From the NCBI RefSeq assembly GCF_007558725.1, contig NZ_VLPL01000001.1, positions 1,984 through 65,983 on the forward strand: a DNA stretch of 64,000 bases, read 5' to 3'. This document shows, piece by piece, positions 33,845-40,437 of this stretch. Origin of the DNA: Fluviicola chungangensis (GTDB lineage Bacteria > Bacteroidota > Bacteroidia > Flavobacteriales_D > Crocinitomicaceae). Every line of letters starts with the position of its first letter. Within the stretch, counting starts at the first letter, position 1. A program made the position numbers and the translations under genes. The notes under the pieces were generated by a model. That model was not told the origin of the DNA and did no database searches. It worked only from the letters and a program-made list of their open reading frames with translations.

Positions 33845-34492
33845 TTAGAACAGGTAATAACCCAAACGAAGGCCGAAATTCAGATTGAACCAGGTTTTTT
33901 GACCGGGAATGAGAACGAGATACAAGGATTGAGAATCACCGCCATTGACGAGCCTATCGAAATCGTGTTTTGTTTCAAAAGAGGATTTTACGTCCCTGAG
34001 TCGCATTCCAAATCCTGCAAAAACGTCGATGTATCCTTTCCTGAAAAGCTGTCCAACGCGGTGTTCGTAATTCAAATTGAAACAGCTGACCGTTTTTCGG
34101 GTATAAACTGTGATCGGAACATCGGGTTCTTCTTCATATGCATCGTGGTATTCAAAAGACTGCTTTTTATAGAAGTAGCTAATTGAAACAGCTGAATTTG
34201 AATGGGGGAATCGGTATTTGATCCGGAAATCAAGATTACCGCCTTTCATATTTTTCAGGGCATTGAAATTCGGAAAATAACCTCCACCGTTTATTGAGAA
34301 ATAAAAAGTCCGGAATATTCTTACTTCTGTTCCCAGTTTGTAGCTGGATCCGTTGAAGAAATCCAGGAATGAGAGCGGGGAGATTTGCAGGGACATTCTT
34401 TCCCGTTTTGGAATAATAGTATCCGCCAGGGTGGTTTTGGAAAATCCAACCAGGAAAACGGTAACAACCAGTATGGACCGGATCTGCTTCAT
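33845..34492 (-). CDS. Outer-membrane beta-barrel-like protein of unknown function
   Basis: A 215-residue protein with signal peptide (ending TTLAD). The mature part alternates polar and aromatic residues in strands such as TFYFSINGGGYFPNF, DFRIKYRFPHSNSAVSISYFY and NLNFGLRLGYYLF, with a terminal Phe as barrels need for BAM recognition. About eight to ten strands fit. It follows the cupin gene by 3 bp and is the last gene of the run 35997-33845. Confidence 0.7.
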   Translation of the reverse strand: MKQIRSILVVTVFLVGFSKTTLADTIIPKRERMSLQISPLSFLDFFNGSSYKLGTEVRIFRTFYFSINGGGYFPNFNALKNMKGGNLDFRIKYRFPHSNSAVSISYFYKKQSFEYHDAYEEEPDVPITVYTRKTVSCFNLNYEHRVGQLFRKGYIDVFAGFGMRLRDVKSSFETKHDFDRLVNGGDSQSLYLVLIPGQKTWFNLNFGLRLGYYLF

Positions 34493-34495
34493 GAT

Positions 34496-34993
34496 TTAAT
34501 CCAAATAATCTTTCGGATATAACTTTTGTCCGTATTTTTCTGCCGTTTGGTTGGCAAAAGCAATTTGTTCAGGAGTTGGAGGAGCAGGATCCGGCAGTGT
34601 TCCGGAAGGAATTTTCCTGCCAGCCTCTTCAAAGAACCGGTCTAATCCGGCAGGGGCAACAATGCACAATAACCGTGCGTTTACAGAAGCTGTATTCTTA
34701 AAACAATGAATGGGCCCATCTAAGGGAATATGCACCAAATCTCCTTGTTTCGCAGGAATCCGGGTTTCTTTCGTGATCATTTCCACTTCCCCCTCCAATA
34801 CATAAAAACACTCCTGGAATCCTTTGTGTTCGTGTGGGATTGGCCCGCCATTGGAAGGAACAAGCATTTCAATGATGGTCAATTGACCTTCCGAATGATT
34901 ACTGCCTAATAAAATAGTATAAGCAGAAGCCCCGATTGCAATGGTTTCCGAGGAGGCGCTATTTGAAATTTGTATGGTCTTATTCATGAGCAT
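34496..34993 (-). CDS. Cupin domain protein
   Basis: A 165-residue protein with a single cupin barrel. Motif 1 is GPIPHEHKGFQECFYVLEGE (two His and a Glu as metal ligands), motif 2 is around GDLVHIPLDGPIHCFKN. A C-terminal Pro-rich segment (PSGTLPDPAPPTPEQIAF) extends beyond the barrel. No signal peptide. Substrate unknown; cupins range from dioxygenases to small-molecule sensors. A second in-frame ATG lies two codons downstream (34987). It sits 2 bp from the lipoprotein gene upstream. Confidence 0.82.
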   Translation of the reverse strand: MLMNKTIQISNSASSETIAIGASAYTILLGSNHSEGQLTIIEMLVPSNGGPIPHEHKGFQECFYVLEGEVEMITKETRIPAKQGDLVHIPLDGPIHCFKNTASVNARLLCIVAPAGLDRFFEEAGRKIPSGTLPDPAPPTPEQIAFANQTAEKYGQKLYPKDYLD

Positions 34994-34995
34994 TT

Positions 34996-35766
34996 TTAAG
35001 GTAAAGTAATACTTCCTGAAAGAATGAGTTGATCGTTTGATAAGGGATTGTCAAATTCAGCATCGCAAAAAGCCAAGTGCAGTTTGCCGTTTACGCGCGT
35101 TACATACACCTCAAAGCCTGCTTTCATAACAAATTCATAGAATCCGGAATTGATAGTAACGGATAATTCTTCCTGGTCCTCACCATCCGGACTTGATTGC
35201 CCGTTTGATTTGTAAACCCCTAATTTAGGTTGCACACCGCCGTTTCTGAAGGTAAATGTCAATGCAGTACTGGGCCCGCTTGTGGCTTCGATAAAGTAAA
35301 CCGGTGGAAACTGGGTGTATTCCTGAATAGAAGTATATGTAACTCCACCAACTCCCAGAACGATTGTAGGAGTGGCATAATTATTCTGAACTGTGCAGGG
35401 TTCTGAAGGCGGGTCAATAACTGTAATTTGCACGGTTCCTCTTTTTTTTATGCATTTTCCGTCTATTACTTCTACAGAATAAGTTCCGGCATCGCTGAAA
35501 TCCGCACTTTCTTTAACATACACATTGGGTTGATTATCAGTTTCCGGTTTCAGGAGGTCAACATGCGGTCCCTTCCAATGATAATCGTATTGATCGTAGT
35601 CGTCTGCTGGGGTCGATAACTTGATCGGCCAGCCAACTACGACTGTTTTTTTCTCTGCATAAAGAGGAATTTCTTCGCTGTTTTTAGAACATTTCTTTTC
35701 CTTGTTACAGGAAGGTATTGCCCATATGAATGCAAACAGGCAGTAAAAAATGTGGTGTATTTTCAT
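34996..35766 (-). CDS. Lipoprotein with Ig-like domain, function unknown
   Basis: A 256-residue SPII lipoprotein with lipobox IPS-C followed by NKEKKCSKNSEE. Residues about 35-120 form an Ig/PKD-like module (VVVGWPIKLSTPADDYDQYD ... DAGTYSVEVIDGKCIKKRGT). A second beta-rich part after 125 ends in QLILSGSITLP. No enzyme motif seen. It is 12 bp after the DUF4287 gene and 2 bp before the cupin gene, so all are probably one transcript. Confidence 0.75.
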   Translation of the reverse strand: MKIHHIFYCLFAFIWAIPSCNKEKKCSKNSEEIPLYAEKKTVVVGWPIKLSTPADDYDQYDYHWKGPHVDLLKPETDNQPNVYVKESADFSDAGTYSVEVIDGKCIKKRGTVQITVIDPPSEPCTVQNNYATPTIVLGVGGVTYTSIQEYTQFPPVYFIEATSGPSTALTFTFRNGGVQPKLGVYKSNGQSSPDGEDQEELSVTINSGFYEFVMKAGFEVYVTRVNGKLHLAFCDAEFDNPLSNDQLILSGSITLP

Positions 35767-35778
35767 CGGTTTCGGGTA

Positions 35779-35997
35779 TTAGGATCTTTTTCCTTTGAAA
35801 TAAGCATAAATTGCCATGGCGTGACCGTGTCCCAGGTTGTATTCTTCTTTCAGCCAGGCCACAATTTGTCCGGCTTTGGTTTCCGCGAGCAACTTTCCAT
35901 CTTTCAGAAATCCTTTTTCATGAGCCAGTTTTTGAAATTCTTCCGCAGTTTTGCCGGTTTTCGCTTTGATGTTGTCTATGTATGCTTGAAAGGACAT
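35779..35997 (-). CDS. DUF4287 domain small protein
   Basis: A 72-residue cytoplasmic protein MSFQAYIDNIKAKTGKTAEE ... GQIVAWLKEEYNLGHGHAMA, which matches the small DUF4287 family found widely in bacteria (helical, function unknown). The conserved GHGHAMAIYAY end is present. It begins the run leading to the lipoprotein, cupin and barrel genes; with such different products the shared transcript may be loose. Confidence 0.8.
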   Translation of the reverse strand: MSFQAYIDNIKAKTGKTAEEFQKLAHEKGFLKDGKLLAETKAGQIVAWLKEEYNLGHGHAMAIYAYFKGKRS

Positions 35998-36068
35998 GTG
36001 ATCGAATTAAAAGATTTGGATTAAAGGTAGGATTAATCTGAAAGATGAGAGCTTGGAGTACTGAAAAA

Positions 36069-36102
36069 TTGAATGGATATTCTTCTGAAAATGGTATTTT
36101 TG
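36069..36102 (+). promoter_or_regulatory. Candidate promoter for the 36127 gene
   Basis: TTG at 36069-36071 and TATTTTTG at 36095-36102, separated by 23 bp, a little longer than the usual 19. The -7 box matches TAnnTTTG exactly and lies about 25 bp before the ATG. Confidence 0.4.
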
Positions 36103-36126
36103 CCATGATTTTCATAAACATTCAGA

Positions 36127-37662
36127 ATGCGCCTAAATCAATTGATCATAGCTTTATTTCTTATTTTTCTTACATCCCGGAGTTATTCGCAGGATCTCAC
36201 TATTTTCAGGGAAATGCCTGAATCAGGAGGGAAAATTATTGGTTTTTGGGGAAGTAAACTGATTTCGTGTAATACTGCTTTCGGCCTGGAACTGAAAATG
36301 CTGGATACAGCTGATGTGCAACCGAAAATCAAAACATTCAAAATCGGTCCGGAGGTTGAACATTCCAAAAATACCGCTGCAATAACGTGTTTTATTCACG
36401 ATAATTTCATTTATGAAACGTATTATGTTTTTACCAATACCGTTATGCCCGGACACGCCGGAAATGCAAAAGGGTACACGGTGATCGTGAAGCGCGACTT
36501 GAGAACGATGCGGATTGTCAATCAGTGCATGATCAACCGCCTGAATACACAAGTCAAGTTTGTCAAAACCCTGAACGAAGGTTTTTATGTGTGTTTCGGT
36601 TATTCGTACATGTCTCATGGAAGAGGACTGAATTACCTGACTGCTGGTAATCCGTCTGAAATTATCCCGACGCTCATCAAAGGATTTGACTACGATCTGG
36701 AACCTTTGGTCTCGTTGGAACTGAGTGCGTACGAATCCCGTCTGAATCCTTATCTGAACGAGATTTCGGTGGACGAAAATTCTGCGTTGTGTGTTCCGAT
36801 TGTTCAAAAAACACTAACAAAGGAGCAGGGAAAACTGCAAAAAGGAACCATCACTTTTTTGAGGGCCGATTTTTCAGGAGATTCGCTGAATACGACTCTG
36901 GAATATGAGTTGGAAGAAGGATTTCACATTCGTTCCGTGAAAGTTCGTTTTGATCAGGAATCAGCTGTTTATAAGGGGATTTTTATGATAAAAGGATTTT
37001 CCGGTGAAGCAACTGAATCCGATTCGAAATACGGGTATGTCTACCAGGAATGGGACGAATCAGGGAAATCTGTGCTCACGAAGTTGGCACCGCTGAAGAA
37101 AACTGAATTGGTCACTCGGGAGGTAATGAACCAATCGGACTTTGATGAGTCAAAAGCTTCCCGCTTGAATTTAGATGCCAATGTCTCGCTTTTTGAATTT
37201 TTGCGCGACGGAAGCGCTTTGTATGTTGTGAATACGATTGCTTCTCCTAATTTCATGAGAATCACGAATAGTAAATTCATCCTGTGTATTTCGGCAGACG
37301 GTGAGTTGAAATGGACCAAAATCCTTCCGTATTCTTCGAATGAATTGTATACCAATGCCTTTTTCTTTTTGCAAAACGATGAATTACACGTTTACACCAA
37401 AGAATTCGCGAAGAATTTCTCCACGGGAACTTATCTATACGATGATTCAAGGGAAATTGCAGACGGCTTGTCGGTTGTTTTGACGGAACGGATCATTGAT
37501 TTGGAAGAAGGAAAGATCGTTTCTCATAAGCCGATCGTTAATCTGCAGTCCAGGAAATATGACTTCTTTTGGCCGGTTACGGAACTTGGCACGAACGATT
37601 ATTTGCTCCGCTACCAGTTTACGAAAACCAATAAAAATAAATGGGTGAGGATCACTTATTAA
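36127..37662 (+). CDS. Secreted protein of unknown function, possibly beta-propeller
   Basis: A 511-residue protein with signal peptide 1-21 (ending RSYSQ). No family recognised. The mature part is rich in beta strands with several evenly spaced segments such as GFWGSKLISCNTAFGLELK, DNFIYETYYVFTN, EGFYVCFGYSYMSHG and GSALYVVNTIASPNFM, which would suit a six- or seven-bladed propeller, but no blade signature is certain. No T9SS C-terminal domain is visible. It stands alone and is convergent with nth, with 89 bp between the stops. Confidence 0.65.
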   Translation: MRLNQLIIALFLIFLTSRSYSQDLTIFREMPESGGKIIGFWGSKLISCNTAFGLELKMLDTADVQPKIKTFKIGPEVEHSKNTAAITCFIHDNFIYETYYVFTNTVMPGHAGNAKGYTVIVKRDLRTMRIVNQCMINRLNTQVKFVKTLNEGFYVCFGYSYMSHGRGLNYLTAGNPSEIIPTLIKGFDYDLEPLVSLELSAYESRLNPYLNEISVDENSALCVPIVQKTLTKEQGKLQKGTITFLRADFSGDSLNTTLEYELEEGFHIRSVKVRFDQESAVYKGIFMIKGFSGEATESDSKYGYVYQEWDESGKSVLTKLAPLKKTELVTREVMNQSDFDESKASRLNLDANVSLFEFLRDGSALYVVNTIASPNFMRITNSKFILCISADGELKWTKILPYSSNELYTNAFFFLQNDELHVYTKEFAKNFSTGTYLYDDSREIADGLSVVLTERIIDLEEGKIVSHKPIVNLQSRKYDFFWPVTELGTNDYLLRYQFTKTNKNKWVRITY

Positions 37663-37751
37663 CTGAAGAGCAACTTATTCAGGTATTCAGCTTTCCATAA
37701 AATTAATTTCAGACTACTTATTGGAATTTTATCGAAGAAGGATAAAAAATC

Positions 37752-38396
37752 CTACTTCAACTCCTCCAAAGCTTTCTTCGTTCCGATGGCTGCTGTGATG
37801 TAATCGATTTCCCGTTTCGGTGAACGGGCAGGTGAGTGGCTTCTTCCGTAGAAAATGATCTGCAAATGCAGTTTGTTCCACAATTCGCGCGGGAAGAGCT
37901 TCTTGGCATCACGTTCGGTTTCTTCTACATTTTTACCGCTTGTCAGTCCCCAACGTGTCATAAGCCGATGAATGTGTGTATCAACAGGAAAAGCCGGAAC
38001 TCCGAATGCCTGTGACATCACAACAGATGCTGTTTTATGTCCGACTCCGGGCAATGCTTCCAGTTCTTCAAAGGTTTGCGGAACTTCACCGTTGTGTTTA
38101 TCAATGATGAGATGAGACAAATCGTAAATTGCCTGAGATTTTCGTGGAGAAAGGCCGCATGGTTTAATGATGTCGCGGATTTCTTCCACCGACAACTTGA
38201 TCATGTCCTGTGGACGGGAAGCACGCTTGAAGAGAATCGGAGTGATCTTGTTGACACGTTCATCCGTACATTGTGCTGAAAGCAAAACGGCAATCAGTAA
38301 GGTGTAAGCATCCCAGTGGTCTAACGGAACGGGAGTTTCCGGATAACATTTCTCCAATTCATCAATTACATATTGCGCTTTTTCTTTTTTTGTCAT
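37752..38396 (-). CDS. nth: Endonuclease III (DNA glycosylase/AP lyase) lacking the Fe-S cysteines
   Basis: A 214-residue enzyme; the ATG at 38396 (MTKKEKAQYV) is used because the frame only extends to a TTG upstream. The helix-hairpin-helix LPGVGHKTASVV holds catalytic Lys121 and VDTHIHR holds Asp139. It excises oxidised pyrimidines in base-excision repair. In E. coli the C-terminus carries a Cys-x6-Cys-x2-Cys-x5-Cys [4Fe-4S] site; here the matching part reads FYGRSHSPARSPKREID with no cysteine. I believe some Flavobacteriia homologues also lack it, but that is from memory. Confidence 0.92.
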   Translation of the reverse strand: MTKKEKAQYVIDELEKCYPETPVPLDHWDAYTLLIAVLLSAQCTDERVNKITPILFKRASRPQDMIKLSVEEIRDIIKPCGLSPRKSQAIYDLSHLIIDKHNGEVPQTFEELEALPGVGHKTASVVMSQAFGVPAFPVDTHIHRLMTRWGLTSGKNVEETERDAKKLFPRELWNKLHLQIIFYGRSHSPARSPKREIDYITAAIGTKKALEELK

Positions 38397-38442
38397 GGTG
38401 AACAAAAGTAAACAATTTTGAGTGGGAAAATATGGGTGATTG

Positions 38443-38474
38443 ATGTGGGCAGGCGATTAATCGCCTGCCCACAT
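38443..38474. repeat. Perfect 32-bp palindrome
   Basis: From 38443 to 38474 the sequence equals its own reverse complement: left half ATGTGGGCAGGCGATT, right half AATCGCCTGCCCACAT. It lies between nth and the 38493 gene. The core GGCGATTAATCGCC resembles the ends of the repeat block at 21060 (GGCGC, CGATTAATC), so they may be one repeat family. As RNA it would be a strong hairpin. Confidence 0.9.
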
Positions 38475-38492
38475 TTTCAAGTTTTAAATTAA

Positions 38493-38897
38493 TTAATGTA
38501 CTACGAAATGAACGGTTTTAGTTTCCGTATGCCCTTCGTGGTCCAATGCAGCCACAACTACCAGTTTTAATGGAGCGTAAACACTGTATGGGTTGGTTAC
38601 CGCCTGATTGATCGTGAAGTTAGCAACGTGATCATCTATATCATTTTGATAAATGATCGAATCATTCGATGTGTTTGTAACGGTTACCTGGTATCCATGC
38701 AGATTTCCGGTCCCTACAATGTTTCCGGTAACGGAAAAATTCCCCTGGATCGTATCATTTTCATTCGGAGAGGTAATGGTAATCACCGCGGTCGGGTGAT
38801 CTTCTTCTGTGTGATCATCATCCGTTGTTTTATCCTTTTTGCAGGCGGTTAAACTGATGCAGCTTACTAAAATTGTTGTTATAAAAAATGGTTTCAT
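38493..38897 (-). CDS. Small lipoprotein, function unknown
   Basis: A 134-residue SPII lipoprotein with lipobox LTA-C then KKDKTTDDDHTEEDHP, a His/Asp/Glu-rich linker that may bind metal (inference). The rest is a single Ig-like beta module (AVITITSPNENDTIQGNFSV ... KLVVVAALDHEGHTETKTVH). It follows the CDVCGCG barrel gene by 2 bp and is probably co-transcribed with it. Confidence 0.72.
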   Translation of the reverse strand: MKPFFITTILVSCISLTACKKDKTTDDDHTEEDHPTAVITITSPNENDTIQGNFSVTGNIVGTGNLHGYQVTVTNTSNDSIIYQNDIDDHVANFTINQAVTNPYSVYAPLKLVVVAALDHEGHTETKTVHFVVH

Positions 38898-38899
38898 AT

Positions 38900-39796
38900 C
38901 TAATTGAAAAAATAATTAAGTGAAATACTAAAAGCGGTTTTTTGACGGGAGTTTCCATCTCCCAGGTTTTGAGCGATCGGAATGTGGTAATTCCCTTGGA
39001 TCACCCAGGAATTAAATTGTACCGAAGCTCCGACAATTCCCGTAAGCACTTGTCCCTGAGTAGGAGAACTGGAAATTGCTTTCCTGTTCAGGTAATCAAC
39101 ACCGCTCCAGGAATATTGTGTTCCGGCATACATTCCCCAGGTCCGGAACTTGTATTGCCCGAACAAACTGGCGCTAAACAAGGATCCCGGGATGTATTTG
39201 TATTTATTTTCACCCCGGAGAATGTATTGGGATGTCTGCAATAAACTCCATTTCTTTTTTTGAAAAAAGAAGGAATTCTGAAACACCGCGTCAAAAGTTC
39301 CTGTTCCGGGATAGAGGTACAAATCGATATCATTGGGATTCGTAAATTTCCCGATCGGGCTTTTTACCCCGGCTCCCACAATCCAGCGAAATAATTGTGC
39401 TTTTGCGCTGTCTTGTTTGTTGAACAGGAAGAAGTTAACCATTAAGGTAGGATCTCCCAAGCCATTCTTCTGAGAAACGGTATCCCGGGTTACATGCTTA
39501 TTGAATCCAATCGGCAGGGAAAGCTGGATCTGCCATTTTTTTGAAAGGCGCAGTTGTCCCAATACATCCAACCGCTGGAAATAATCAGTGCTGTGTTCTA
39601 TACCATTTCCGAAAACTTCCGGATGCTCGCTCTTATAGAGGCGGTATTGATAATTCAGTCCGATACTCGTTCGATTGCCTTGTGCCAATGTTCCCAACCC
39701 ATGGGTGGAGTTAAAAGCCCCACACCCGCAGACGTCACAAGACAGTGCATTTTGGTACACGACAAAACACACGAAAAAGGATAAGATTTTTTTCAT
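38900..39796 (-). CDS. Outer-membrane transporter-like beta-barrel with N-terminal CDVCGCG
   Basis: A 298-residue protein with signal peptide (ending NALS) and a mature start CDVCGCGAFNSTHGLG. The three clustered Cys could hold a metal. The remainder is a beta-barrel pattern (RLSKKWQIQLSLPIGF, LFGQYKFRTWGMYAGTQYS) ending in SISLNYFFN. Proteins of this shape in Bacteroidota are often annotated as transporters or found near heavy-metal genes; that is general knowledge. A Cys-containing small protein lies upstream at 40029. Confidence 0.72.
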   Translation of the reverse strand: MKKILSFFVCFVVYQNALSCDVCGCGAFNSTHGLGTLAQGNRTSIGLNYQYRLYKSEHPEVFGNGIEHSTDYFQRLDVLGQLRLSKKWQIQLSLPIGFNKHVTRDTVSQKNGLGDPTLMVNFFLFNKQDSAKAQLFRWIVGAGVKSPIGKFTNPNDIDLYLYPGTGTFDAVFQNSFFFQKKKWSLLQTSQYILRGENKYKYIPGSLFSASLFGQYKFRTWGMYAGTQYSWSGVDYLNRKAISSSPTQGQVLTGIVGASVQFNSWVIQGNYHIPIAQNLGDGNSRQKTAFSISLNYFFN

Positions 39797-39861
39797 GTTG
39801 CTGTATTAATAAATTCTGAGAAATAGTTATACGAAAAGGAGCATGTAGCATTTTAGCCCGC

Positions 39862-39995
39862 GGATTACGCAGATTTCTCAGAAACTTGATGAGCTAAACT
39901 ACATTTATTTCGTATGTGAGTGATATTTAATGAATATGCATACTACTAGCAGTAACGAATTCATTTAAAGAGTAACCAATAAAATCAGCGTAATC
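39862..39995. repeat. Inverted GATTACGCAGATTT-type dispersed repeat
   Basis: GATTACGCAGATTT near 39863-39876 and AAATCAGCGTAATC at 39982-39995 are inverted copies with one mismatch (13 of 14). Sequences of this kind occur between genes in many Bacteroidota genomes. The gap 39797-40028 has no gene. The repeats could pair in the transcript that leaves the 40029 gene. Confidence 0.6.
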
Positions 39996-40028
39996 AGTGC
40001 TATTAGCGGGAAATATTCAAAAAATAGT

Positions 40029-40430
40029 TTACCCTACGATAGCAGGTGGGTGGAATACGGAGCCTGAAAAGGAGATCAGTTTCTGGTTTTGATAAAAGAA
40101 AACAGCCGTTTCTTTTAAAGATGAAATAAAGAGGTTTTCGAAAGGAACCGGTTTTTGAGAATCTGCATTCCAAACATTTTCTTTCAGTTTCAAAGGCATT
40201 TTCGGAACAGGCTGATTTTTCTTTTCCTCCTGTTCCAATTTTTTTAACTGTTTGGCCAAATAACATTTACCGTCGCAATGAAGCATTGGTTTTTTCTTAT
40301 TGACACAGTATTTTGCTGCGAGTTCGACCTGGTTGTTGTAAAACCAGACGTTCCATGAGAATGCCGCAATATCCTTCCATAGTAAGGCAATTACAAAAAC
40401 AATACTCAATATGCCCGCGGTTCTTTTCAA
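40029..40430 (-). CDS. Small membrane-anchored Cys-motif protein, TTG start
   Basis: A 133-residue protein with an N-terminal hydrophobic helix (GILSIVFVIALLWKDIAAF) and a short motif YCVNKKKPMLHCDGKCYLAK, in which three Cys and a His could bind metal. I recall similar small proteins beside copper or iron genes in Bacteroidota, but cannot check it. No ATG fits; TTG at 40430 is 7 bp after the E1 dehydrogenase stop and is the most likely start. Read-through from the E1 gene is possible. Confidence 0.6.
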   Translation of the reverse strand: MKRTAGILSIVFVIALLWKDIAAFSWNVWFYNNQVELAAKYCVNKKKPMLHCDGKCYLAKQLKKLEQEEKKNQPVPKMPLKLKENVWNADSQKPVPFENLFISSLKETAVFFYQNQKLISFSGSVFHPPAIVG

Positions 40431-40437
40431 ATCATTA

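Noticed and set aside
37734-37758. Hairpin at the end of nth as an intrinsic terminator
   Set aside because: Nine of ten pairs form but no T run follows on either strand.
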